DNA of 64,000 nt from assembly GCF_026965555.1 (NCBI RefSeq), contig NZ_CP114040.1, positions 1,302,001 through 1,366,000 on the forward strand. Direction: 5' to 3'. Position 1 is the first letter of the stretch. Every line of letters begins with the position of its first letter. Both the position numbers and the translations under genes were made by a program. A model generated the notes under the pieces. That model saw only the letters and a program-made list of their open reading frames with translations, was not told the DNA's origin and ran no database searches. The DNA comes from Nannocystis punicea (GTDB taxonomy: Bacteria > Myxococcota_A > Polyangia > Nannocystales > Nannocystaceae). Positions 26,623-34,458 of the stretch are shown here, piece by piece.

Positions 26623-27005
26623 GGGTTGCCCCTTCGCTCGAGCCGCGCCAGGAGCTCGCGCAGCTGCGCCAGCTCGTCGGCGCTGGCCGGCCGCTCCTCG
26701 AGCGCGCGCATGACGAGGCGAGAGGTCGAGCCGGCGAAGGCCTTGTCGAGGAGGTCGCGCACGAGCGAACCCTGGGTCTCGGCCTCGGCCTGCGCAGGCG
26801 CATAGATGTGGCTGCGCGCCGACTCGTCGCGGATGACGAGCCCCTTGTCGGTCATGATCTGCAGGAGCTTGAGGACGGTGGTGTAGTTGACCGCCCGCTC
26901 GGCCTGCAACGCCTCGAAGACGGTGCGCACGGTGGCCGGCCCGGTCGACCACAACACCCGCAAGATCGACAGCTCGGCGTCGGTCGGTCGAGGCGGCGGA
27001 GACAT
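26619..27005 (-). CDS. blaI: BlaI/MecI-family transcriptional repressor
   Basis: This 128-aa winged-helix repressor has the typical opening PTDAELSILRVLWSTGPATV and recognition helix NYTTVLKLLQIMTDKGLV, followed by a C-terminal dimerisation and cleavage region. It overlaps the M56 peptidase start by 4 bp, the standard two-gene arrangement in which the peptidase inactivates the repressor. A palindromic operator directly upstream (27020-27055) suggests autoregulation. No beta-lactamase gene lies in the window, so the controlled genes are elsewhere or different. Confidence 0.92.
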   Translation of the reverse strand: MSPPPRPTDAELSILRVLWSTGPATVRTVFEALQAERAVNYTTVLKLLQIMTDKGLVIRDESARSHIYAPAQAEAETQGSLVRDLLDKAFAGSTSRLVMRALEERPASADELAQLRELLARLERRGNP

Positions 27006-27019
27006 CGCTCGAGAAGATG

Positions 27020-27055
27020 TACGACGGGTTTCGTAGTGTCAACGAAAAGTTTCGT
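27020..27055. promoter_or_regulatory. Probable BlaI operator
   Basis: Within 50 bp upstream of blaI there are three overlapping dyads. TACGA (27020-27024) pairs with TCGTA (27031-27035), TTTCGT (27029-27034) with ACGAAA (27042-27047), and ACGAAA (27042-27047) with TTTCGT (27050-27055). The A/T-rich composition stands out from the GC-rich surroundings. BlaI-family repressors bind dyads of this size at their own promoters. Confidence 0.6.
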
Positions 27056-27179
27056 ATTTCTTCGGCGCGAAATCGCGCGGCGCCTGTAGGGGCTTTCAAA
27101 AGGGGGCTGTGGGCGCGATCGCAGAGGGGGTCGGGACGGTGATGCGCGGCGTGACGCTCGAGGTCCCTCGAGGACGGCG

Positions 27180-27545
27180 CCGGCGCTCGCGGGGGCCAGG
27201 TCGTCGTTGGCTGACCCTAAAGACGGCTCGTGAACGGGTGTCCCGAGATGCCGCCGGCGCTCGCGGGGGCCAGGTCATCGGTGGCTGACTTTAAAGACAG
27301 CTCGTGAACAGGGGTCCCGAGATGCCGCCGGCGCTCGCGGGGGCCCAGGTCGCGAGTGGCTGACTTTAAAGACAGCTCGTGAACGAGTGTCCCGAGATGC
27401 CGCCGGCGCTCGCGGGGCCAGGTCGTCGTTGGCTGACTTTTAAGACAGCTCGTGAACGGGCGTCCTGAGATGACGCCGGTGCTCGCGGGGCAAGGTCGGC
27501 GTGGCTGTCTTTAGAGACAGCTCGTGTCTCGTGACATGCAGTCCG
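27180..27545. repeat. Tandem array of five 74-bp repeats
   Basis: The block CCGGCGCTCGCGGG starts units at 27180, 27254, 27328, 27403 and (as CCGGTGCTCGCGGG) 27476, so the period is 73-75 bp. Each unit continues with a GGCC-rich part, then GGCTGACTTTAAAGACAGCTCGTGAAC and CCCGAGATG. In the last unit the inner part is the perfect hairpin CTGTCTTTAGAGACAG, of which CTGACTTTAAAGACAG in the other units looks like a damaged form. There are no variable spacers. Confidence 0.85.
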
Positions 27546-27573
27546 TCGATTACTATGGCTGTCCTCGAGGACA
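27505..27573. repeat. Cluster of three interspersed hairpins
   Basis: CTGTCT-TTAG-AGACAG (27505-27520), TGTC-TCGT-GACA (27525-27536) and the perfect 14-bp palindrome TGTCCTCGAGGACA (27560-27573) lie in a row at the end of the 74-bp array and 24 bp past the stop of the anti-sigma-like gene. The overlap with the array suggests that the tandem array grew from such a hairpin. Confidence 0.65.
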
Positions 27574-27596
27574 TGTTGATCCTCGGCGAGCGGCGA

Positions 27597-28310
27597 TTAC
27601 AGGCCGCAGGCGCCGCGGACGCGCTCGGCGTGGATCGACGTCGGGTTGGCGGCGAGGAACCGGCGGCCTGCGGCTGGCGCGTTCGCCTGCTCGCCTTCGC
27701 AGCGAGCGATCGCCCGCAGGGCGTCGCGGTCCTGTGCGAAGTGGCCCGCGGGATAGAGCTGTGCGTGGCGGCGCAGGGCTGCGAGCCCCTCGCGCAGGTC
27801 GCCGCGCTGGATCGCGGCCTGGGCGGTCGCCAGCAGCTGCAATTCGGCGGCGAAAGCGTCCTCGTCGGCAGCGACGGGCGGGCGCGAGGGAGCGGGTCGT
27901 CGCGGCGCCGCAAGGGCCGTCTCGGGCGGCGCAGGGGCTGCATCGGGCGGCGGCGACGGTGGGGTCGCGGCCTCGCGGGCGGGCGCCGGCGGGAGCACCA
28001 GCGGCAGCGGGAACAGCCGCGGCTCGGGGTCGACCGTCGCGGCGATCGCCGCCGGTTCGGCGACCTCGCGCCCGGCCAGGCCCACGCCGACGGTCGCGAG
28101 CACGCCGACGATCAGCGTGGTCAGCGGGACGACGCGCAGCCACGGCGTGCGCGGTGCGGGGGCGGGTGCGGCGGGCTCGGTGACGACATCGTCGGCGGCG
28201 AGCGCCGCGGCCAGGCGCGCCCAGCCGCGCTCGCGCGCCCCGTCCGGCGGGACCACGCCGTCGGCCTCGCGGCGAATGATGGCACGCAGCTCGTCGTCGA
28301 CGGCGGTCAC
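27597..28310 (-). CDS. Anti-sigma-like membrane protein with TPR-like C-terminal domain (cassette 1)
   Basis: This 237-aa protein starts at a GTG (28310) that overlaps the sigma stop as GTGA, so translation is coupled. It has a short acidic cytoplasmic part (DELRAIIRREADGVVPPDGA), one membrane helix at about 57-77, a Pro/Ala-rich linker (about 85-145) and a helical repeat domain (ELQLLATAQAAIQRGDLREG, then FLAANPTSIHAERVRGACGL). The gene order sigma then membrane protein is that of anti-sigma pairs, although no zinc ZAS motif is seen. It is homologous to the protein at 52733-53533. The periplasmic domain may bind the barrel protein encoded first in the cassette. Confidence 0.8.
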   Translation of the reverse strand: MTAVDDELRAIIRREADGVVPPDGARERGWARLAAALAADDVVTEPAAPAPAPRTPWLRVVPLTTLIVGVLATVGVGLAGREVAEPAAIAATVDPEPRLFPLPLVLPPAPAREAATPPSPPPDAAPAPPETALAAPRRPAPSRPPVAADEDAFAAELQLLATAQAAIQRGDLREGLAALRRHAQLYPAGHFAQDRDALRAIARCEGEQANAPAAGRRFLAANPTSIHAERVRGACGL

Positions 28311-28870
28311 CGGGGCTTCTCCTTCGTACGGGCCAGGTAACGGGCGACGGCCCGCTGCATCGCCTGGCGGGCCAGACGGAGGCGCGAATAGACGGTGGGC
28401 AGCTTGAGGTCGAGCGCCGCGGCGATCTCCGGCGCGGTCATGTTCTCGAGCTCGATCATGATGAAGACCGCGCGCTGATCGTCGTCGAGCCCGGCGAGCA
28501 ATTGGTGCAGGGTCACCGCGGTCTCGTGGCGAGTCTGCGGATCTGCGGGGCTCCGCGGGGCGACGCTGAGCTCGTACCGCCGCAGGTGGTGGACCTCGCG
28601 CTGATGGTCGCGGCGCCGCGACTGGGCGACCCGCATGGCGATGGCGAACAACCAGGTGCGCAGGCTCGACCGGCCCTCGAAGTCCGCCAGCCGCCGCGCG
28701 ACCACGAGGAAGGCGTCGTGGACCGCGTCCTCGACGTCGGCCTCGTCGACGCCCAGCCGCCGCAGCGAACGCCACATGAAGTCGTGGTGCTCGCGGTAGA
28801 CCTCGGCCAGCCCGTCCGGCGGTCGAGCCGCGGACGCGGGCCTGGGCGCGGCGGCAGGCGGGGCGGTCAC
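28307..28870 (-). CDS. ECF sigma factor (cassette 1)
   Basis: This 187-aa sigma factor is read from GTG 28870. Region 2 is at about 20-90 (DVEDAVHDAFLVVARRLADF and SSLRTWLFAIAMRVAQSRRR) and region 4 at about 125-178 (MTAPEIAAALDLKLPTVYSR followed by LRLARQAMQ). It is closest within the window to the sigma factor at 52171-52746, sharing the VYSRLRLARQ recognition-helix end. It lies 42 bp after the barrel gene and overlaps the anti-sigma-like gene by 4 bp, so the three form one operon. Confidence 0.9.
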   Translation of the reverse strand: MTAPPAAAPRPASAARPPDGLAEVYREHHDFMWRSLRRLGVDEADVEDAVHDAFLVVARRLADFEGRSSLRTWLFAIAMRVAQSRRRDHQREVHHLRRYELSVAPRSPADPQTRHETAVTLHQLLAGLDDDQRAVFIMIELENMTAPEIAAALDLKLPTVYSRLRLARQAMQRAVARYLARTKEKPR

Positions 28871-28912
28871 GCGCTTGGTTCCTCGGGCGGGGCCGTTTCC
28901 ATCACGCGAAAT

Positions 28913-30052
28913 TCACGGGAAGCGCAGCTCGATCCCGAGCATGAAGCGCCCCGCGACCGGCGCGGCGCGATGGAGCGTGCCGCGGCCCTCGACCACGAAC
29001 TCGGGGCGCGTGGCGGGGACGATCAGCTCCGGCGCGAACCACACCGCGAGGCGAGTCGACGGCACCACGGCGAGCGACGGGGCGAGGACGGCGGCGATCC
29101 AGCGGGTACGGTCGTCGCCGTCGTTCTGCAGGCGGACGTTGGCGACCCGGACGCCGCCGAACTCGAGGCCCGCGCACAGCGGCAGCTCGACCAGGCGATG
29201 CGGATGCACGACGCCGCACAGGCGCGGGCCCACGGTCCACAGCAGGAAGTCGGCGCCGGACTCGGTGCCGGCGATGCGAGCGCGACGCGACGGCCACAGC
29301 TCTGCCACCAGCTCGAGGCGCAGGTGGCGAAACACGAGCGCCGCGGCGCCGCCGAGGCCTCCGCCCGCGGCCGGGAGGTCGCCGACGCCGAGGCCGCCGA
29401 GCAGTCGCACGGCGCCGCGCGGCTGCCATCGCGTGGGGCGCGGGGCGGGCGGAGGCGTCGCGTTCGCCGGAGGCGGGGGCTCGACCGGCGTGGCAGCAGC
29501 AGGCGAGGGCGTCGCGGCCGTCAGGGGCGGGGGCTCGACCGGCGCGGGTGCAGGCGAGGGAGCCGCGTTCGCGGCGGGCGGGGGCTCGGCGGGCGCAGGA
29601 GACGGAGGCGCGGTCGCGGGGACGGGCGTGACCGCGGGGTCCGGAGGCGGCGGCTGGAGCAGCGCCAGGGCGTCCGGATCGAGGCGACCGACGGCGGTCG
29701 GGTCGACGGTGATGGCGATCAGCACCGCGGCCGCCTGGGTCAGCAGCGCGCAGTCACGGTCGTAGCGCAACGCTCGTTCGCGCATGCCCTCCGCCGTGAC
29801 GGTGAAGATCCGGAGCGACCGCGTCCCGCCGTCGTCGCGGACCACGGCGACGATCGACAGCGGTCGGGTCCGCGGGGCGTCGAGCGGCGCGCCGAGGATG
29901 GCCTCGATCCGGCCGCGCAGGGCCGTCTCGTCGGGACACGCGGCAGGAGCGTCCCAGCGCAGCTCGACGCCCCGGGCGGCGGGCGGAGGGGCTGCGGCGC
30001 CGGCGAGTAAATAGAGAGTCGTCGAAAGCAGCGCCCCCAGCACCGCGCGCAC
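28913..30052 (-). CDS. Exported protein with Cys-bridged N-domain, Pro-rich linker and predicted beta-barrel (cassette 1)
   Basis: The open frame runs to 30130, but that would overlap the start of the divergent gene at 30129. The GTG at 30052 gives a proper signal peptide (AVLGALLSTTLYLLAGAA) and is preferred. The mature protein has an N-domain beginning VELRWDAPAACPDETALRGR with a second Cys in YDRDCALLTQAAAVLI, a linker of repeated EPPP/APSPA blocks, and a C-terminal half of alternating strands ending FMLGIELRFP. Four Cys positions, the linker and the barrel half are shared with the protein at 50857-52140. An outer-membrane sensor for the sigma pair is likely by context. Confidence 0.75.
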   Translation of the reverse strand: MRAVLGALLSTTLYLLAGAAAPPPAARGVELRWDAPAACPDETALRGRIEAILGAPLDAPRTRPLSIVAVVRDDGGTRSLRIFTVTAEGMRERALRYDRDCALLTQAAAVLIAITVDPTAVGRLDPDALALLQPPPPDPAVTPVPATAPPSPAPAEPPPAANAAPSPAPAPVEPPPLTAATPSPAAATPVEPPPPANATPPPAPRPTRWQPRGAVRLLGGLGVGDLPAAGGGLGGAAALVFRHLRLELVAELWPSRRARIAGTESGADFLLWTVGPRLCGVVHPHRLVELPLCAGLEFGGVRVANVRLQNDGDDRTRWIAAVLAPSLAVVPSTRLAVWFAPELIVPATRPEFVVEGRGTLHRAAPVAGRFMLGIELRFP

Positions 30053-30128
30053 TATAGCCGGACCCGATCGTTCCGGCCCGCGCAGATCGTGTGATGGATC
30101 GGCGGGCGCCACGGCACCAAGCGGCGCC

Positions 30129-31238
30129 ATGACCCTTTCACACCGCTTTCCAGTTCTACTGTGCTATCTCGCGCTCTCTGCCTGTCAGGCCACGGTCAAT
30201 CTCGGTCCGCTGAGCGGCACCGACGGTATGGATACGAGCGACAGTTCGACGGCCGACCCGCCCGGGACCACCGGGATGACCGATCTGACGACGGAGGGTC
30301 CGTCGAGCTCCGACCCGGGGACGACGACGGGACCGGACCCATCGGGGACCGAGACCTCCGAGACGTCGACCGGCGACCCCGGCGAGACGACCGCGAGCGA
30401 CACCGGCAGCGCGAGCGAGGGCACGAGCACCACTGACACCACGACCGGCGACACGACCACCGATACCATCACGAGCGGCACCACGGGCGGCGTCGACCCG
30501 GGCTGCGGCGATGTGCCGGCCGACATGGCGTGCGTCCCGGCCAACACCTTCGAGATGGGCACCAACCTCGCCATGTTCGGCGGCTGGCAGACCGACCCGA
30601 CCGAGAAGCCGGCGCATACCGTGACGATCACCAAGTCCTACTGGATCGATCTCACCGAAGTCACGGTCGAGGACTACTCGGTATGCTGGGCGCTGAAGGT
30701 CTGCGAGCTGCCGATGCAGGGGCCGAACCTCAACTGGGGCGTCGCGGGCAAGGAGAAGCACCCGGCCAACGGCATCAATTGGTATCAGGCCAAGAAGTAC
30801 TGCGAATGGAAGGGCAAGCGGCTCCCGACCGAGGCCGAGTGGGAGCTGGCGGCCCGCGGCGACGACGGGCGGATGTATCCGTGGGGCGACGAGCCGCCGA
30901 CCTGCGACCACGTCGCCTCGAACGACTGCGGGACGACCGGGACGGTGGCGGTCGGGTCGAAGCCGCTCGGCGACTCGCCTTACGGCCTCCACGACATGGG
31001 CGGCAACGTGGTCGAGTGGTGCGCCGATTATTACAAGGAGGATTACTACTATCAGTCGCCCGCGGTCGACCCGATGGGGCCCGTCGACGGCACCCGGCGC
31101 TCGGCTCGCTCGTTCGGGACCTTCGTCTACGCGCCCGGCCCCGCGTCACGGGCGACCCTGCGCAGCGGGGCGTCGCCGCTGCTCCAGGACATCAATCCGG
31201 CGGTGGCGGGCTTCCGCTGCGCTCAGACGGCGCCTTGA
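30129..31238 (+). CDS. Lipoprotein with formylglycine-generating-enzyme (SUMF1/FGE-sulfatase) domain
   Basis: This 369-aa protein has a signal peptide with lipobox LSAC (Cys19), about 105 residues of Thr/Ser/Asp/Gly linker, and then an FGE-sulfatase domain (about 130-369). Blocks such as GINWYQAKKYCEWKGKRLPT, EAEWELAARGDDGRMYPWGD and DMGGNVVEWCADYYKEDYYY mark the domain, and it ends FRCAQTAP. Most members of this large family are not true formylglycine enzymes, and a surface lipoprotein is unlikely to be one. It is divergent from cassette 1, sharing a 76-bp promoter region with the barrel gene, so it may belong to that regulon. Confidence 0.85.
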   Translation: MTLSHRFPVLLCYLALSACQATVNLGPLSGTDGMDTSDSSTADPPGTTGMTDLTTEGPSSSDPGTTTGPDPSGTETSETSTGDPGETTASDTGSASEGTSTTDTTTGDTTTDTITSGTTGGVDPGCGDVPADMACVPANTFEMGTNLAMFGGWQTDPTEKPAHTVTITKSYWIDLTEVTVEDYSVCWALKVCELPMQGPNLNWGVAGKEKHPANGINWYQAKKYCEWKGKRLPTEAEWELAARGDDGRMYPWGDEPPTCDHVASNDCGTTGTVAVGSKPLGDSPYGLHDMGGNVVEWCADYYKEDYYYQSPAVDPMGPVDGTRRSARSFGTFVYAPGPASRATLRSGASPLLQDINPAVAGFRCAQTAP

Positions 31239-31262
31239 GCGAATCATCGCGGGAGATCGAGC

Positions 31263-31296
31263 TGCAAGGACATGTCTCGAGAGACATGTCCTTGCA
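31263..31296. repeat. Near-perfect 34-bp palindrome of the interspersed family
   Basis: The arms at 31263-31278 and 31281-31296 (TGCAAGGACATGTCTC and its complement) pair over all 16 positions around a two-base centre GA. It is the longest uninterrupted family member apart from 9704-9741. It lies between the convergent ends of the FGE-like lipoprotein gene (31238) and the isoprenoid enzyme gene (31346), where it could stop transcription from both sides. Confidence 0.75.
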
Positions 31297-31345
31297 TGGA
31301 CTCGAGGTGGCCGATCGGTAGGCGTGACGCGGCGATGCCTCGCGT

Positions 31346-32332
31346 TCATGCCGCCGCGACCGCTGCGAGCGTCTGCTGCCGCTCGCGTCGCGCCTTGCGC
31401 TCGCGCTCCCAGCTCACCGCGTGGCCGGGGCTGGCGGCTTCGCGGCGGGCGAGGTCGGCGGTGAGCTCGGCTTGCTCGCGCGCCCACGCTGCCAGGGCCT
31501 CTGCGCCGAGGGCGGCCGCGGCGTTCGCGGCCGAGCCGAAGGCCGCGCTCGCCATCCCGAGCAGGCGCACGAGGCCGCCGCCGAGGTGAAGCCGCGCGGC
31601 CACGGGCGCGAGGCCGGCCGGCTCCGCGGGGGGCGGCGCGAACAGGGCAGGCGCCCAGGCGAAGCCCTGCGCGAGGTCGTCCTCCCAGTCGACCACGTCG
31701 TCGCGGTATTGCAGGCCGAGCGCCGCGCCGGCGACCACGGCCTCGACCAGCGATTGCTCGGCCGCGGAGAAGCCGGCGGCGGCGGCAGCGGCCAGCGCGG
31801 CCGGGAACGCGAAGCCCTGCTTCTTCCACGCGACCGCGAGGTAGCGCTCGAGCGTCGCCGGGGCCCGTCCTGCCGCGGTCGCGCGCTCCTCGGCGACCGA
31901 CTCGGCGGTCATGCGCCGGGCCCACGCGAAGTCGCGGAGGAACGAGGGCGTGTCGGCGAGCAGGGCGGCCAGCGCCGCGTCGCGGGCGCGCTCCAGCCGC
32001 TCGAGGATGGCGCGCTCGCGCAGGCCGACCACGACCTGGCCGTCGTCGATGCGGTCCATGCCGAAGGCGACGATGATGGCGAACAGGTGGGCCGCGCCCG
32101 CGACGCTGCGGAGCTCGTCGGACACGCGCGCGCGATCGGCGAGGAGCAGCATCGGCAGGCCGAGCACCGCCGGGTTGTTGAAGACGCGGCTCCACGGCGT
32201 GCCGGGGTTCGGCGTGAGGCCGAGTCGATGCGGGAGGTCGTGCGCGACGGCGACGAGGTCTTCGGGCAGCTCGCGGACGAAGCGAGCGTAGGTGCGGTCG
32301 ATGCCTTCGTGAACGGACGTGCTGGGGCTCAT
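31346..32332 (-). CDS. Class I isoprenoid-synthase-fold enzyme
   Basis: This 328-aa all-helical protein has two Asp-rich motifs in the places expected for magnesium-diphosphate binding: GMDRIDDGQVVVG near 89-101 and LQYRDDVVDWEDDLAQGFAW near 200-220. The layout matches trans-isoprenyl diphosphate or squalene-synthase-like enzymes, but the first motif is shorter than DDxxD, so the exact reaction cannot be given. There is no signal peptide. The start at ATG 32332 has GGAG seven bases upstream. It stands alone, with no terpene pathway genes around it. Confidence 0.7.
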   Translation of the reverse strand: MSPSTSVHEGIDRTYARFVRELPEDLVAVAHDLPHRLGLTPNPGTPWSRVFNNPAVLGLPMLLLADRARVSDELRSVAGAAHLFAIIVAFGMDRIDDGQVVVGLRERAILERLERARDAALAALLADTPSFLRDFAWARRMTAESVAEERATAAGRAPATLERYLAVAWKKQGFAFPAALAAAAAAGFSAAEQSLVEAVVAGAALGLQYRDDVVDWEDDLAQGFAWAPALFAPPPAEPAGLAPVAARLHLGGGLVRLLGMASAAFGSAANAAAALGAEALAAWAREQAELTADLARREAASPGHAVSWERERKARRERQQTLAAVAAA

Positions 32333-32658
32333 GGCGGTCTCCGGGGAGCGAGCGCGGCGAACCTCGCGTCGTCTCCTCGGCCAGCCCCGTCTTCACTCCC
32401 CGTGCCCTGCGGCGGAGCCTCGTGATCTCGCGCGCTTGCAGGCGGGCGCGAGGGGGGCCGGAGGTTTCTGCCGGCTCGGGCCGGCGGTTTCTGCCGGAGA
32501 CCGCGGCGGCCGTGCGCCGACACGGGGAGCGTGAGAGCTTCGCGGTACCGCGATTGGCCTCCACGGACGAATCGGTGGTGAGTGCAGGAGCTGCCGGCGC
32601 GTCGCGCCCGGACGAAGGCGAGAGGGATCATTCGTGAGACATGTCTTTTCGACCATCT
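32333..32658. other. Intergenic with short palindrome
   Basis: About 325 bp with no gene between two minus-strand genes. A 10-bp palindrome AGACATGTCT (32635-32644) of the interspersed family lies just past the stop of the Cys-rich lipoprotein gene. The promoter of the isoprenoid enzyme gene should lie near the left end. Confidence 0.5.
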
Positions 32659-33567
32659 CTAGGGCGATGCACAGCTGCCGACGTCCTCGAACCCGGGTGG
32701 CGCCTCGCCGTCGCCGTACCACGGCAGACACTCCTGCCCCTGCCCCGGGCACGGTTCGGCCGCCGACGCGTCGCAGAACGGCACGCAGCAGCCGGGCGCC
32801 CGCGCCTCGCACTCGACCGCGGCCTCCGGCTCGCCGCAATGCAGCCCCGCCTGGCACTCGTTGAGGTACTGGCACGGAGCGAACAAATCGCCCTCCTCAC
32901 CGCCGTCGAGGACACACATGAATTCGCTCGGGTTGCCCGGCCGGGGGATGCACACGTCGTTGTAGGGGCAGTCCTGCAGCAGCGGATTGCACATCGGCCC
33001 GCAGATCGTGAACGCGGGGTCGTCCGTCGGCACGCACGTCTCCGCGGGGTCGACACAGTCGGGCGCGTCGGGGCTGCCGCTGCACAGACCCACGCACTCG
33101 CTCACGTCGTCGATGCTCGAGCACAGGAGCCCCACGTCGCAGCTGTCCTCGCCGCTCGCCGCCGGGCCGAACACCTCGCACGGCTGGTGGAGCCCGTCGG
33201 GCTCGGGCACCACGTCGACGCACTTCAGGCTGTCCGGCGCGTCGTCGCCGTAGGCCGAGTACTGCGTGCACTTCTGTCCCGGCGGACAGTCCTGCCCCCA
33301 CGGGTCGCATGGATGGCCAGGGGCGCCGCCGTCCAGCGGCATGATGAACGGCGAGCTCGTCGCGCTCCCGGTGTCCGCCGCCGTCGAGTCGACCCCGGCG
33401 GTCGTCGGCTCGACTCCTGCCGTCGTGGTCGAGCTCCCCATGGCCTCGCCGCCGCTCGCCCCGCCGTCGGTCTCGCCCGGCTGCCCCGGCGTACAGGCGG
33501 CGAGGACGAGCGGGAGCAGGCGAGTGAGCGCCCTGTCCATTCGAACATGTCCATCAGGCCATCTCAT
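32659..33567 (-). CDS. Cys-rich lipoprotein, tandem paralog 1
   Basis: This 302-aa protein starts at ATG 33567, which overlaps the stop of the upstream gene as ATGA with GAGG seven bases before it; a second ATG nine codons on is possible. Lipobox LAAC is followed by a Thr/Ser linker of about 45 residues and a Cys-rich domain with about 20 cysteines (CDPWGQDCPPGQKC, CEVFGPAASGEDSCDVGLLC, FCDASAAEPCPGQGQECLPW). The domain aligns along its length with the neighbouring lipoprotein, so they arose by tandem duplication and are probably co-translated. Disulfide-rich surface protein; role unknown. Confidence 0.8.
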   Translation of the reverse strand: MRWPDGHVRMDRALTRLLPLVLAACTPGQPGETDGGASGGEAMGSSTTTAGVEPTTAGVDSTAADTGSATSSPFIMPLDGGAPGHPCDPWGQDCPPGQKCTQYSAYGDDAPDSLKCVDVVPEPDGLHQPCEVFGPAASGEDSCDVGLLCSSIDDVSECVGLCSGSPDAPDCVDPAETCVPTDDPAFTICGPMCNPLLQDCPYNDVCIPRPGNPSEFMCVLDGGEEGDLFAPCQYLNECQAGLHCGEPEAAVECEARAPGCCVPFCDASAAEPCPGQGQECLPWYGDGEAPPGFEDVGSCASP

Positions 33568-34454
33568 TGCGGGACCTCGCACACTCCGACGTGCTCGAAC
33601 CCCGGCAGCGCCGTCCCCGGCTCGGACCACGGGACGCACTCCTGCCCCTGCCCCGGGCACGCGTTCGCCAGGGAGGTGTCGCAGAACGGCGCGCAGCAGC
33701 CGACGACCCGCGGATCGCACTCGTCCGCCAGCTCGGGCGCCAGACAGTAGAGGCCCGGGTCGCACGCGTTGGTGTACTCGCACGGGTCGAACACCTGCCC
33801 CTCGTCCCCGCTGGCGTCGAGGACGCACGTGAATTCGTCCGGAGCCACCGGGTTGGGGATGCAGACATCGTCGGGGGCGCAGTCCTGCAGCAGCGGATGA
33901 CACACCGGCTGGCACAGCGTGACGACCCCGTCACCGGTGATCACGCAGCTCGCCAGCGGGTCGGCGCAGTCCGGCGCCTCGGGGCTGCCGGTGCAGAAGC
34001 CGATGCACCGGCCCACCCCGTCGACCACGCCCCAGCAGATCATCCCGACCTCGCAGCTGTCCTCGCCGCTGACGGCCGAGCCGAACACCTCGCACGGCTC
34101 GTAAAGGCCGTCGGGCTCCGGCACGACATCGACGCACTTGTGGCTCTCCGGCCAGTTGTCGCCGTCGCCCGACCAGGCGTTACACTTCTGTCCCTCGGGA
34201 CAGTCCTGCATCCACGGATCGCAGCGCCCCGGGCCGCCCGCGTCCGGCGGCGCGATGAACACCGAGCCGCTCTCGCCGTCGCCGCCGGAGGTCGTACTCG
34301 CGGTCGGCTCGTCGACCGAGCCGCTCGACGTCGAGGACACTTCGATGGTGCTGCTCGCCGTCGCCGCGTCGCTCTCGCCTCCTCCGAGATCGTTCGGCTC
34401 GCCGCACCCGCCGAGCCACGCGAGCGCCAGCAGGCAGGCTGATCGTCCGGACAT
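33564..34454 (-). CDS. Cys-rich lipoprotein, tandem paralog 2
   Basis: This 296-aa protein begins at ATG 34454, or possibly six codons earlier at 34472. The signal peptide ends in lipobox LGGC, then a Ser/Thr/Glu linker and the same Cys-rich domain as the downstream gene: CDPWMQDCPEGQKC, CVDVVPEPDGLYEPCEVFG, DPCEYTNACDPGLYC and ACPGQGQECVPW. All main Cys positions are shared. It is first in the two-gene operon and overlaps its partner by 4 bp. The GGACATGTCC palindrome covers the chosen start codon. Confidence 0.8.
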   Translation of the reverse strand: MSGRSACLLALAWLGGCGEPNDLGGGESDAATASSTIEVSSTSSGSVDEPTASTTSGGDGESGSVFIAPPDAGGPGRCDPWMQDCPEGQKCNAWSGDGDNWPESHKCVDVVPEPDGLYEPCEVFGSAVSGEDSCEVGMICWGVVDGVGRCIGFCTGSPEAPDCADPLASCVITGDGVVTLCQPVCHPLLQDCAPDDVCIPNPVAPDEFTCVLDASGDEGQVFDPCEYTNACDPGLYCLAPELADECDPRVVGCCAPFCDTSLANACPGQGQECVPWSEPGTALPGFEHVGVCEVPQ

Positions 34455-34458
34455 GTCC
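34449..34458. repeat. GGACATGTCC palindrome over a start codon
   Basis: A perfect 10-bp palindrome of the interspersed family overlaps the ATG at 34454-34452 on the minus strand. If it folds or is bound, it could affect translation of the Cys-rich lipoprotein operon. Confidence 0.5.

Noticed and set aside
27180..27545. CRISPR array
   Set aside because: The whole 74-bp unit repeats, with no variable spacers and no cas genes nearby.
30129..31238. Formylglycine-generating enzyme that activates the sulfatase at 6463
   Set aside because: It is a surface lipoprotein, the sulfatase is a remnant 24 kb away, and most FGE-domain proteins of this kind are not sulfatase activators.
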